The notes under the pieces: model-generated
Database searches by the model: none
What the model was told of the DNA's origin: nothing
What the model saw: the letters and a program-made list of their open reading frames with translations, nothing else
Position numbers and translations under genes: made by a program
Shown: piece after piece, positions 1-8,010 of the stretch
Position numbering within the stretch: position 1 is the first letter of the stretch
How the letters are laid out: each line of letters begins with the position of its first letter
Source of the DNA: CAMUQR01 sp963516005
GTDB taxonomy: Bacteria; Patescibacteriota; Saccharimonadia; Saccharimonadales; Saccharimonadaceae
Assembly (NCBI GenBank): GCA_963516005.1
Contig: CAUPYP010000002.1
Coordinates: 62,001-126,000 of the forward strand
DNA length: 64,000 nucleotides
Direction: 5' to 3'

Positions 1-302
1 ATCACGAAGGGCTTAGTTTGTCTCTGATTGAAGCCTGTATGCTACAGCTACCAATTATTACTACTAATGTTGGTGGAAATCCTGAAATTATCACCAATCA
101 GCATAACGGCCTTCTAATTCCGCCTCGTGACGCCGAGGCGCTGAAACAAGCTATGCTTAAAATTATTAATCACCCTGACCTCGCCCATCAGCTCGCTTCT
201 CAAGCACGTCAGACTTTTGAGCAGAAATTTAATTTTACCAAAATTGTGCATGATCAGATTATTCCCCTATATTTTTCTGAAGATGATACAATAAAATCAT
301 GA
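1..302 (+). CDS. Glycosyltransferase family 4, C-terminal fragment (5' end outside window)
   Basis: The reading frame is open from base 3 and ends at the TGA at 300-302, so only about 100 C-terminal residues are visible. They read HEGLSLSLIEAC followed by PIITTNVGGNPEII, the acceptor/NDP-sugar site of GT-B retaining glycosyltransferases (GT4), including the glutamate-x7-glutamate motif. The donor and acceptor sugars cannot be told. The gene overlaps the next glycosyltransferase by ATGA (299-302), so the two are translationally coupled parts of one cell-surface polysaccharide cluster that continues left of the window. A TTG at 18 could be mistaken for a start, but the family motif begins upstream of it. 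Confidence 0.85.
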   Translation, partial: HEGLSLSLIEACMLQLPIITTNVGGNPEIITNQHNGLLIPPRDAEALKQAMLKIINHPDLAHQLASQARQTFEQKFNFTKIVHDQIIPLYFSEDDTIKS

Positions 303-1435
303 AACCAATCACTGCTCGCTTCAATCTCGATCCAGTTGCCGAACATCGCCTCTCAGGTGTTGGTGGCTATTCGAAGCGCTTATTCGAGGCGCTTAGCCAA
401 CATCCAGGCTTCCAAACTGAAGGATTTTATTTTAATTTTCGTAATCAACGCCCTCAACCACAAACCACTCTTACAAATTATCGAGCGCTCAATTTTCCCC
501 TAAAAATTTACGCCAAACTTGATAGTTATGGTCTACGTTTTCCTTTTGATCTGTTTTTAAAACCGGTTGATGTAACTTTTTTCCCGAATTTCGCAACCTG
601 GCGTACCACTAAATCTAAATTGTCAATCACTACCGTTCACGATCTGACTTATCTATATTTTCCGGAACTGGTTGAAGCGAAGAATCTCGCTCACCTCCGT
701 CGCGTTGTACCTCGCACGCTCAAACATGCCGATCTAATCCTCACCGTTTCACAAGCCGTTAAAAATGAAATTATCAAGGAATTTCATATCAATCCCGATA
801 AGATTTTAGCTCTGCCGATTCCCGTGAGTGACCTATTTCGAGACTTCAATCCCACAACTACCACTGCCCAACTCCCAGCTGAGCTTCAGAATCAAAAATA
901 TATTAGTTTTGTTGGCAATTTTGAACCTCGTAAAAACCTGCCTACGCTGATTCAGGCTTATTTGCAACTGCCAAAAAATCTCCGCCAAGACTATAAGCTC
1001 GTCATTGCTGGTAGTCAAAGTTGGAGCAATCAAAAAGCCCAAGCTTTAATTGACGAGGCTAATCAGGATCAACCAACAATTTTGCAACTTTCTGGTTTAA
1101 GCGATGAGGAAATTGCCAATTTATTACATCATTCCAGCCTGCATATTTTGCCGTCTTTGTATGAAGGTTTTGGTATGCCGATTGTTGAAGCTATGACAGT
1201 TAATACTCCAGTTATCGCCTCCGACATTCCAGTTTTACATGAATCTAGCGGTGGTTCGGCGGTCTATTTTAATCCTCACTCCGCTAGTGATTTGAGTCAA
1301 AAAATCACTCAAGTCTTAACTGATACTTCATTGCAACAACGCTTAATCAAACAAGGCAAAATCTTCGCCGATAGCCTCAGTTGGCACGATAATACTGACA
1401 AAATCCACCAGGCCGTCGCACAATTATTACAGTAA
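299..1435 (+). CDS. Glycosyltransferase family 4
   Basis: This 378-residue GT-B glycosyltransferase transfers a nucleotide-sugar-derived hexose onto a growing surface glycan in the cytoplasm. The N-terminal domain has the glycine-rich acceptor loop (RLSGVGGYSKR, about residues 18-28) and TVHDLTYLYFPE. The C-terminal domain has SFVGNFEPRKN and the donor-site SLYEGFGMPIVEAM with its paired glutamates. Length is normal for the family. The start ATG overlaps the previous stop (ATGA). It resembles the GT4 at 36729-37820 in motif order, suggesting paralogues within one glycan pathway. The last codons run to about 55 nt before a new promoter. Donor specificity cannot be assigned. Confidence 0.88.
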   Translation: MKPITARFNLDPVAEHRLSGVGGYSKRLFEALSQHPGFQTEGFYFNFRNQRPQPQTTLTNYRALNFPLKIYAKLDSYGLRFPFDLFLKPVDVTFFPNFATWRTTKSKLSITTVHDLTYLYFPELVEAKNLAHLRRVVPRTLKHADLILTVSQAVKNEIIKEFHINPDKILALPIPVSDLFRDFNPTTTTAQLPAELQNQKYISFVGNFEPRKNLPTLIQAYLQLPKNLRQDYKLVIAGSQSWSNQKAQALIDEANQDQPTILQLSGLSDEEIANLLHHSSLHILPSLYEGFGMPIVEAMTVNTPVIASDIPVLHESSGGSAVYFNPHSASDLSQKITQVLTDTSLQQRLIKQGKIFADSLSWHDNTDKIHQAVAQLLQ

Positions 1436-1448
1436 TCACATTCGACGA

Positions 1449-1477
1449 TTCGCAACTTTAACTCTTTATGCTATAAT
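1449..1477 (+). promoter_or_regulatory. Promoter for the 174-residue membrane protein
   Basis: An extended -10 element TGCTATAAT lies at 1469-1477 with a weak -35 TTCGCA at 1449-1454 and 17 nt between -35 and TATAAT. The ATG is 15 nt downstream of TATAAT and no clear Shine-Dalgarno sequence precedes it. Confidence 0.6.
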
Positions 1478-1492
1478 AAACTTAAACAATTT

Positions 1493-2017
1493 ATGAAAGT
1501 CAAAAAAGCCCTCATTATCCTTATTATCGCTTTGCTACTAGCAACGGTCACGGCAGTAGTTTTAATATTTACTTTACCTAAAAAACAACCAGCTCCAACT
1601 CAACCAACCGATAATTCCCAAACCAAATCTAATGAACCAATCGTTGATCCACTAGGTCAAAATGTGCTTGATTATCAACTCGAGGAAAAACCCGCACCAC
1701 AGCTAGCTGACCCGAACGATGGTTATCCACGCCAATTAATTTTAAACCAATTCAACCGCTTGCCAAATGGTAATGTCGAAATTAAAATTCAAACCGACCT
1801 CAAAAACACCAGCGACAAAAAAGCCACCTGTCGCCTAGTTTTAAATGGTAAGCAATATTTAACCGAAAAAGCAGAAATCAACAAACAGTTTGCCAGTTGT
1901 CGTCCACTAATTGTCCACGAAAGCGACATTAAAGACGGCACTAACACCTACGAAGTTTTCTATCAAGCCAGCGACTACAAAGATCGTTACGCTGGTGAAA
2001 TCGTCAAACGTCAATAG
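1493..2017 (+). CDS. Membrane-anchored extracellular protein, unknown function
   Basis: 174 residues. Residues 5-30 form one strongly hydrophobic segment after a basic start (MKVKKA), so this is a signal anchor, or a signal peptide without a lipobox cysteine. A Pro/Gln/Thr/Ser linker follows (about 31-55) and then a compact domain of about 110 residues with two cysteines (in KATCRLV and FASCRPL) that could form an extracytoplasmic disulphide. I do not recognise the family. It has its own promoter and stands alone between the glycosyltransferases and the convergent ABC operon. A cell-surface or periplasm-like location is inferred from the topology. Confidence 0.75.
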   Translation: MKVKKALIILIIALLLATVTAVVLIFTLPKKQPAPTQPTDNSQTKSNEPIVDPLGQNVLDYQLEEKPAPQLADPNDGYPRQLILNQFNRLPNGNVEIKIQTDLKNTSDKKATCRLVLNGKQYLTEKAEINKQFASCRPLIVHESDIKDGTNTYEVFYQASDYKDRYAGEIVKRQ

Positions 2018-2051
2018 TCAAGCGCTAATAATAATTATGTCGCTACTTAAA

Positions 2052-2777
2052 CTAATTTAAAGCGCTCTGGAAAAAATTATAAACCGCTGGTTGATCAGAT
2101 TCAACGATATTAGCTGGTGTATCATCAGCTACAATTTTACCTTTTGCTAAGAAAATCACTCGACTGGCCACATCCAGCGCAAACCGAATATCGTGCGTCA
2201 CCACCACGACCATCATGCCCTCGCCAGCCAAGCCTTTAATAATCTCCGCGAGGCCATCGACATTGGCTGGATCAAGCGCACTAGTCGGCTCATCAAACAA
2301 CATTAAATCGGGATTTTTAGCCAGTTCTCGAGCAATCGCCACCCGTTGTTGTTGTCCACCTGAGAGTGATCCTGGATGCACTTCGGCTTTGTCAAGCATC
2401 CCGAGTTTTTTAAGAATATCCTTAGCATTTTTAACTGCCAACTCACGCGGTTGCTTATCAACTTTCATCGGCGATAAAATAATATTTTCTAAAACCGTCA
2501 GATGCGGAAATAAGTTAAACTGCTGAAACACCATCCCGATGTGATTGCGCATCTCGCGTGCTTTAGCATCGCTCCGCAATAAATCAACCTCATTGAGTAC
2601 CACTTTACCACTAGTTGGCTCTTCGATTTGATTGATACAGCGTAGCAAGGTGGATTTACCGGCGCCCGAACTGCCGACCAGTGCCACAATCTCTCCTGGC
2701 GCCACTGCCAGATCAATACCTTTTAATACTTTTAAATCATTAAAACTTTTCCTAAGTTTGGTGATTTTAAGCGTCAT
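2052..2777 (-). CDS. Polar amino-acid ABC transporter, ATP-binding protein (GlnQ/ArtP type)
   Basis: 241 residues, the normal length for the polar amino-acid ABC ATPase family. Walker A GSSGAGKST is at 35-43, the Q-loop is in VFQQFNLFPHLTV, the signature LSGGQQQR starts at 138, Walker B LMLFDEP ends at 164 and the H-loop is in VVTHD. It powers import through the fused binding protein-permease encoded just upstream. Its start overlaps that gene by 11 bp (2767-2777), so the two are translationally coupled. The substrate is probably glutamine, arginine or a related polar amino acid, which is consistent with an amino-acid auxotroph. The exact amino acid is not deducible. Confidence 0.93.
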   Translation of the reverse strand: MTLKITKLRKSFNDLKVLKGIDLAVAPGEIVALVGSSGAGKSTLLRCINQIEEPTSGKVVLNEVDLLRSDAKAREMRNHIGMVFQQFNLFPHLTVLENIILSPMKVDKQPRELAVKNAKDILKKLGMLDKAEVHPGSLSGGQQQRVAIARELAKNPDLMLFDEPTSALDPANVDGLAEIIKGLAGEGMMVVVVTHDIRFALDVASRVIFLAKGKIVADDTPANIVESDQPAVYNFFQSALN

Positions 2778-4266
2778 TTTGAAGCCTCTTTTCTACGCGA
2801 GTCATTAATTTTGTAAAAATAGTCGTCAGAATTAAGTAAATCACCGCCGCCGCAATCAATGCCTCAAAAGCTGTAGCAGTTTGGAAACGAATATTGTCTG
2901 CACCTCGCATTAAATCAGTTGCGCCAATCCAGCCCACAATTGAGGTTTCTTTGAGCAAAGTAATAAATTCACTAATCAAGCTCGGTAAGGCGACTTTGAG
3001 TGCCTGAGGCATGGTCACATACCAGATTGTTTGCGGATAACTCAAGCCCAGCGATTGTGCCGCCTCCCATTGACCTTTTGGTAAGCTCTCAAAGCCTGCC
3101 CGAATCAACTCTGCCACGTAAGCGCCAGAGTTAATACCAAAAGCCAGCGCCGCCACGACCAGTTTTGGGATATTTTGGTAACTACCAAACACCACATAAT
3201 ACATAATTAATAACTGCACCAAAACCGGCGTACCGCGAATCACATCCGTATAAAACTTCGCCAACCAAGCCAGTGGATTAAATTCCGACCATTTTCGGAG
3301 TCGTGCCGATGATGACTTCCGCCAAAACTTCAGCGGATAAACCCGCGATATTCGCATCAAAGCCACCGCTAAACCAATCACCACACCAATAATCGTCGAT
3401 ACCGCTGCCAAAAACAACGTCACACCCAAACCTTTGACCAAATACATATAGCGCTGATCACCCAAGAAAATATTTGCAAGACTCATCTGTTCACTCAGTG
3501 GTTCTGAAAAATGCTTTTCAATGAGCCGTTGATACGTTCCATCCTGACGTACACGCTTGATTGTAGCATTCACCGCCTCGAGTAGCTCGGTTTGATCTTT
3601 ACGCAGAGCGATAGCGTAATTCTCTTCCGATAATTTGGCATCGAGCATTTTTAGGTCGGGATTGGTCTTGATGTAAGTTTCAGCTGGCGCATTATCAAGT
3701 ACCGCCGCATCAATACGTCCACTACGCAGTTCTTGCAACACCACCGGTACCGCCGAAAACTGAACTTTAGTCACTTGTGGCAAATGTCCAACCACATTAT
3801 CGCCGGTTGTGCCAAGTTGAACACCGACTTTTTTACCAGTTAAATCATCCTTGCCGGTAATTCGCTGATCATTATCGCGTACCACAATCATTTGGCTCGC
3901 TAAATAATAAGGGTTGGAAAAATTCACATTCTGGGCGCGCTCCGGCGTCACACTCATGCCAGCAACTGCCATGTCGATCTTGCCAGCTTGCAAGGCTGCA
4001 ATCAGACCGTCAAAGTTCATTTCCTCAATCACAAGCTGACGGCCGGTATCATTGGCAATTTCCTGGGCTAAGTCAATATCAAAACCAACAATCTTACCAC
4101 CTTGACGATATTCAAAAGGTTTAAATCCTGGGTCGGTACCGACGACTAATTTTGGTTTAGCTGGCCCTGATGGTCGCGCTGGATGTAACACTAGCCAGCC
4201 AACTATCGCTCCGATGATAATTACTAAACTTAAAAATAGACTTAATCGTTTTTTATGCGCTGTCAT
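2767..4266 (-). CDS. Fused amino-acid binding protein and ABC permease
   Basis: 499 residues made of two usually separate proteins. Residues about 8-27 are a signal anchor. Residues about 38-255 are a family 3 solute-binding domain (VVGTDPGFKPFEY, GFDIDLAQEI, then DMAVAGMSVTPERA). Residues about 270-495 are the permease, with several membrane helices and the EAA loop that contacts the ATPase (GQWEAAQSLGLSYPQT). The binding domain is therefore tethered to the outside face of its own permease. It works with the ATPase encoded downstream, which overlaps its 3' end. Similar fusions are known in Firmicutes. The start ATG at 4266 is followed at once by a basic stretch and the hydrophobic anchor. 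Confidence 0.92.
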   Translation of the reverse strand: MTAHKKRLSLFLSLVIIIGAIVGWLVLHPARPSGPAKPKLVVGTDPGFKPFEYRQGGKIVGFDIDLAQEIANDTGRQLVIEEMNFDGLIAALQAGKIDMAVAGMSVTPERAQNVNFSNPYYLASQMIVVRDNDQRITGKDDLTGKKVGVQLGTTGDNVVGHLPQVTKVQFSAVPVVLQELRSGRIDAAVLDNAPAETYIKTNPDLKMLDAKLSEENYAIALRKDQTELLEAVNATIKRVRQDGTYQRLIEKHFSEPLSEQMSLANIFLGDQRYMYLVKGLGVTLFLAAVSTIIGVVIGLAVALMRISRVYPLKFWRKSSSARLRKWSEFNPLAWLAKFYTDVIRGTPVLVQLLIMYYVVFGSYQNIPKLVVAALAFGINSGAYVAELIRAGFESLPKGQWEAAQSLGLSYPQTIWYVTMPQALKVALPSLISEFITLLKETSIVGWIGATDLMRGADNIRFQTATAFEALIAAAVIYLILTTIFTKLMTRVEKRLQNDA

Positions 4267-4348
4267 TACTACCTATAATAAAGTTTATGGCTAAAAATGG
4301 CAAGTTATTTATGTTTATTTTATCCATTCGTTACCTTCGTTGTTATTA

Positions 4349-4400
4349 TTACAATATTGTAAAATTAACCACTATTTTAAACATTAACTCTTTAAAATAG
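4349..4400. promoter_or_regulatory. Two inverted repeats in the divergent regulatory region
   Basis: The 266-nt gap between the ABC operon (minus) and the surface operon (plus) holds a perfect 14-bp palindrome TTACAATATTGTAA (4349-4362) and a perfect 10-bp inverted repeat CTATTTTAAA / TTTAAAATAG (4372-4381 and 4391-4400, 9-nt spacer). Neither has a T-run tail typical of terminators, so operator sites for one or both operons are more likely. The regulator is unknown. Confidence 0.4.
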
Positions 4401-4452
4401 CCACTTTATCGTCATATTTAGTCATTATTCAGTCCAGAAATCGCCCGCATCA

Positions 4453-4481
4453 TTGACTTTTTTAATTAAACATTAGACAAT
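4453..4481 (+). promoter_or_regulatory. Probable promoter of the WxL-like surface operon
   Basis: The -35 TTGACT (4453-4458) and a weak -10 GACAAT (4476-4481) are separated by 17 nt. An AAGGAG Shine-Dalgarno sequence sits about 9 nt before the ATG at 4533. The good ribosome site contrasts with the leaderless starts elsewhere and fits an abundant surface protein. Confidence 0.45.
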
Positions 4482-4532
4482 GGTCTTGCACACAAAATCA
4501 CATAAAAACATGCAAAAAAGGAGAATACAAAA

Positions 4533-5129
4533 ATGAAAAAAATTATTAAATATACAAGTATTGTGTTGACTTCGGCTGCGATTGTCGCTTTGCCAGTTTT
4601 TTCAGCCAGCGCTGAAACCTCAAATACCGTTATTACTGCTAATATTGGCTCAACCATTTCGGTTCAATCGACTAGCAACGTTGCCTTGAGCATCAACCCA
4701 ACTGCTACTCAGGCTAAAGCTTCAAGTGGTAAGGCAACTGTCACTGTATCAACTAATAACGCCACTGGTTACAACCTGAAAATTGGTATGAACGGAGCTG
4801 ACCGTAACTTAAATAAAGCTAGCGACAACATTACCGCACACGCTGGTACCCTAGCTGCACCTACCGCCCTCGCTAACAACACTTGGGGTTATCGAGTAGA
4901 GAACGTTGGTGGTTTTAATGCTGGTAACGTTACTCCAGAAAACAACGTTAACGACCTAGCTGGAACTTTCGCTGGCGTCCCTGCTCAAGGTGCCGAAGAA
5001 CAAATTAAAAACCACAACGCGGCTGTCCAAAGCAACACCACCGATGTGCTATTTGGCGCTAAAGTTGACGCTACCAAACCAAGTGGCGCTTACACCGGCA
5101 CCGTCGTATTTACCGCAACTGCTAACTAA
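4533..5129 (+). CDS. Secreted surface protein, WxL-domain-like
   Basis: 198 residues with a clear cleavable signal peptide: basic start MKKIIKY, hydrophobic core, then FSASAET with likely cleavage after ASA near residue 27. The mature part is rich in Thr, Asn, Ala and Val, with no cysteine and no C-terminal membrane segment. It contains a beta-sandwich-like pattern (VTVSTNNATGYNL near 65-80, ending in GAYTGTVVFTATAN). That ending resembles the closing strands of WxL surface domains but lacks the Trp-x-Leu motif itself. It is followed 11 nt later by a DUF916-like gene, the usual WxL partner. Family assignment is by context and pattern only. A structural or adhesive role on the cell surface is inferred. 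Confidence 0.7.
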   Translation: MKKIIKYTSIVLTSAAIVALPVFSASAETSNTVITANIGSTISVQSTSNVALSINPTATQAKASSGKATVTVSTNNATGYNLKIGMNGADRNLNKASDNITAHAGTLAAPTALANNTWGYRVENVGGFNAGNVTPENNVNDLAGTFAGVPAQGAEEQIKNHNAAVQSNTTDVLFGAKVDATKPSGAYTGTVVFTATAN

Positions 5130-5140
5130 GGATTAATTAT

Positions 5141-6052
5141 ATGAAACAACCTCTTCAGACTATCACCGTTATTTTGGCCAGCATCGCGTTAACCGTGATT
5201 TCAGCTCTAGCTATTAACTTACCAGCTTCAGCTAACACCAAACTAACCGAGCTTGCTGTCTCCCCTGCGAAAGCCACTCCTGAACTTAAAAAAGGACAGA
5301 CTTACAATGGAGAGTTCACGGTTTATAACTCTGGAGAGGTTGATTTAAAAGTTAAAGTTTCGGCCTCGCCATATGATTCGTCATATGGGGGTTATAAACT
5401 ATCATCATCAGATAATAATCGCAGTTTAATTCACAAATGGATTAAATTTGACAAATCAGAAATTGAGGTCAAAGCCAAAAGCAATACTGTCGTAAAATAT
5501 ACTATCAACACCCCAAAAGATATTCCCGATGGCGGTCAATATGGCTTAATCAGTGTTGAGACCATTAATAATCAACCAGTTCAAGCTTCGGGAGTTGCCA
5601 CTGTTTTGCGTCTAAATATGCTAGTTTATGCCTCAACTGACGGTCAGAACCACTACAGCGGTGATTTAACTGATGTCAAAATCCCATTCCTGAATATCGG
5701 CTCAAACAACAACTTCTCATTCAAAGCCACTAACACTGGTAATACTCACTATGAACTAAATTCGGAGTTCACCATCAGTGATATGTTTGGCAAACAGAAA
5801 TTATCGATGCAAAAAAGTGATTTAGCTTTACCTGGTCTTGACAAAACCATTACTTTTAATTGGGATCGTTCACCGCTTTTTGCCTTAGTTAAAGTCCACC
5901 TCAAAGCCAATGGTCTTGATAAAAAAATTGATGAAACCAAAACCGTGTTATTTGTCTCACCAGTTTTCTTCATCATCCTTGCTACAATTATCGTAATCTT
6001 AGGAGCAACTTATGTCGCTAATAAAAAACTTAAATACACATATAAAAAATAA
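5141..6052 (+). CDS. Membrane-anchored DUF916-like (WxL-interacting) surface protein
   Basis: 303 residues. Signal peptide at about 1-30 (ending LPASANTKLT). An N-terminal Ig-like domain has the DUF916 pattern LAVSPAKATPELKKGQTY, where such proteins speak of a fixed biological framework around the strand FTVYNSGEVDLKVKV. A second beta domain covers about 175-260. A C-terminal membrane helix (FFIILATIIVILGATYVA, about 277-296) has a lysine-rich tail. In Gram-positive bacteria DUF916 proteins bind peptidoglycan and hold WxL proteins at the cell wall. The same role is inferred here because the WxL-like gene lies immediately upstream. Its 3' end overlaps the next gene by 41 bp in a different frame. 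Confidence 0.72.
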   Translation: MKQPLQTITVILASIALTVISALAINLPASANTKLTELAVSPAKATPELKKGQTYNGEFTVYNSGEVDLKVKVSASPYDSSYGGYKLSSSDNNRSLIHKWIKFDKSEIEVKAKSNTVVKYTINTPKDIPDGGQYGLISVETINNQPVQASGVATVLRLNMLVYASTDGQNHYSGDLTDVKIPFLNIGSNNNFSFKATNTGNTHYELNSEFTISDMFGKQKLSMQKSDLALPGLDKTITFNWDRSPLFALVKVHLKANGLDKKIDETKTVLFVSPVFFIILATIIVILGATYVANKKLKYTYKK

Positions 6053-7151
6053 CGGATCAATCCTCACGGTAATTGTTGGTGGCGCCGTCATCTTAACACA
6101 GGCTCTTATCTATCAAGTACCATCAGCCTCCGCAAGCGATACCGTGATTAACACGCAAGTCTGCCAAGGTGGGCAAACGACTGTTAATATGCCATCAACA
6201 ACGCCAGCTAACGGTGCTTCGATTAACACTAATCATATTAATTATAAAATTCAAACCGATTGGGCGAATTCCTTAACAGTCAAATTAAATGGCAATCAGG
6301 TTTTTAGCCAAGCTGTTGCTTATCAAGCGGGCGTTGAAACCACTGTTCCACTCAGCAACCTCCTGCCATCACCGCAAACTAATACTTTAACTATTGAAAT
6401 CAAAGGTGGCTGTCCAGAACAGACTATCACGCGCACTACTCAGCTAACTTTTCTAGCAGATGTCTTGAATTACGCCACCAAAAGCACCAAAAATCGCTCT
6501 CCTGAACTCACAGGTGAAGTCAATAATCCCGATCTTGAAGTACGGGTTCGTATCAACGGCTATAGTGGCTTTTTCCGCGCGATTAATCATCGTAATGGCC
6601 GTTGGACCTTGCCAGCTGGTACAATCGCACCAGATTTAGCTGATGGTACTTACGATATCCAAGTAGAAAGTTTTAACTTAATTACTAATCAAATTGTTCA
6701 AGTTAGAAACTACCCAAACGGTCTTCGCATCGACAACGTAGCACCAGATGTAACTTTTAATCCTCAAGCCGAATATGACAATCGCAGCCCAGAGCTCACC
6801 GGCACTGTTAACGAACCAAACACCACGATTGAAATTACCATCAATGGCCACACTTATACCGCCACCAACGATAGCCCAAGTAGCTGGAAATTGCCAGCTG
6901 GTGCGATCAAGCCCCTAGCTAATGGCGAGTACGAAGTAATTATTAAAGCTACCGATGCGGCTGGTAATGTCACTGAGATTCGCTCCCGCATTAAAATCAA
7001 TGCTAAAAATTCCTTTGGCTTCTTGATTGCACCGAACACTGGCTACTTACGAATCGGCCAAACCAATATTCCGAGCTGGCTAATTTATCTCATCATTATT
7101 GCCACTATCAGCACAATCGCCGTTAAACGTAAATCTACCGCCAAAGCCTAA
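6012..7151 (+). CDS. Ig-repeat surface protein with C-terminal anchor
   Basis: 379 residues. The start ATG at 6012 is supported by an AGGAG site 6 nt upstream (6001-6005), although it lies inside the previous gene. The N-terminal signal segment (about 17-40) ends PSASASDT. Two bacterial Ig-like repeats follow, each containing NRSPELTG and a WTLPAG or WKLPAG motif (about residues 160-245 and 255-345). The C-terminus has APNTG, a spacer of about 12 residues, a membrane helix and a basic tail (VKRKSTAKA). This is the architecture of a sortase-type sorting signal, but with Ala-Pro-Asn-Thr-Gly in place of Leu-Pro-x-Thr-Gly. It is the third gene of the surface operon and probably an adhesin or stalk. 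Confidence 0.78.
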   Translation: MSLIKNLNTHIKNNGSILTVIVGGAVILTQALIYQVPSASASDTVINTQVCQGGQTTVNMPSTTPANGASINTNHINYKIQTDWANSLTVKLNGNQVFSQAVAYQAGVETTVPLSNLLPSPQTNTLTIEIKGGCPEQTITRTTQLTFLADVLNYATKSTKNRSPELTGEVNNPDLEVRVRINGYSGFFRAINHRNGRWTLPAGTIAPDLADGTYDIQVESFNLITNQIVQVRNYPNGLRIDNVAPDVTFNPQAEYDNRSPELTGTVNEPNTTIEITINGHTYTATNDSPSSWKLPAGAIKPLANGEYEVIIKATDAAGNVTEIRSRIKINAKNSFGFLIAPNTGYLRIGQTNIPSWLIYLIIIATISTIAVKRKSTAKA

Positions 7152-7175
7152 TTCTTATCCATGCATGTCATTCAT

Positions 7176-7205
7176 AAAATCACCTTGAGCTCGAGGTGAT
7201 TTTAT
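7176..7205. terminator. Bidirectional intrinsic terminator
   Basis: A perfect 10-bp stem AAAATCACCT / AGGTGATTTT (7176-7185 and 7194-7203) surrounds an 8-nt loop. A/T tracts on both sides let it serve the surface operon on the plus strand and the convergent CmpB-like gene on the minus strand. Confidence 0.8.
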
Positions 7206-7220
7206 TGTTAAAGGCCATAA

Positions 7221-7997
7221 TTAATCCTTCGGCTTTTTGTCTCGGGCTAAAATATTGGCGATTTTTAAATCAACTGGTTTAGTCAGAAACTGCTTAACCC
7301 GTGAATCCGGAAAAGCTTTAATTAAACGGCGATAGCGACGGTTTACAGTAGCTAATACCTCGTCTTGCGTACGTTTCAAATCAGCCACTTCGGCGATAGC
7401 AGTTTTGCTGAGACCATACAGTTTTTCGCCCAAACCATCTGAAATTTGGCGCATCCGCTGATCAATTTCATCGATAATCAACAGCTGTTTCTTGAGCTTG
7501 ATCATTTGTTTGATGGTTGCAATAATATCCGCCAATAACGCCACCAGAATCAAACCAAGAATAATTAGACCAGCGCGACTCATTAACTGCGGTGCCACAC
7601 TCATTAGCATTGGCTGAATAATTTTCACCATAAACACGCAGGCTAGACCCCAAATCAATGAAAATTCCAAACAAATATAACCACCGATATTAAACGGATA
7701 ATCGCTATAATCCCACCAGCGTTGTTTAAAGAAAATACCCATCAACCACCCAGCGGTCAACTCTAAGGCCGAACAGAGCAAAGTCGCCGCTAAAAAGAGC
7801 CCGAACAAACTACTAGCAAATGGCGCCGTCACCCACAGCACTAACAAAGCTCCAAAGCCATAAATTGGACAATACGGACCACTCAAAAATCCGCGATTAA
7901 CAAAAATACCGCGACTGGCGGTGGTATAAATCACCTCTATACACCAGCCGATAAAGGCATAAATCACCAACAACCACAAAATTAACTCCAAATTCAT
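7221..7997 (-). CDS. CmpB-like putative ABC transporter permease (PF06541-type membrane protein)
   Basis: 258 residues from the ATG at 7997 (MNLELILWLLVIYAFIG). A longer frame reaches 8114, but its extra 39 residues are not hydrophobic or family-like and overlap the helicase gene, so I reject that start. There are about five or six membrane helices, with the family signature VNRGFLSGPYCPIYGFG near residues 31-47 and an aromatic GWCIEVIYT ahead of it. A basic coiled-coil-like cytoplasmic tail follows (about 165-258). Members are annotated as ABC permeases without experimental function, and no ATPase partner is adjacent. It sits 13 nt downstream of the helicase gene and is probably cotranscribed with it. 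Confidence 0.8.
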   Translation of the reverse strand: MNLELILWLLVIYAFIGWCIEVIYTTASRGIFVNRGFLSGPYCPIYGFGALLVLWVTAPFASSLFGLFLAATLLCSALELTAGWLMGIFFKQRWWDYSDYPFNIGGYICLEFSLIWGLACVFMVKIIQPMLMSVAPQLMSRAGLIILGLILVALLADIIATIKQMIKLKKQLLIIDEIDQRMRQISDGLGEKLYGLSKTAIAEVADLKRTQDEVLATVNRRYRRLIKAFPDSRVKQFLTKPVDLKIANILARDKKPKD

Positions 7998-8010
7998 GCT
8001 GATTATTATA

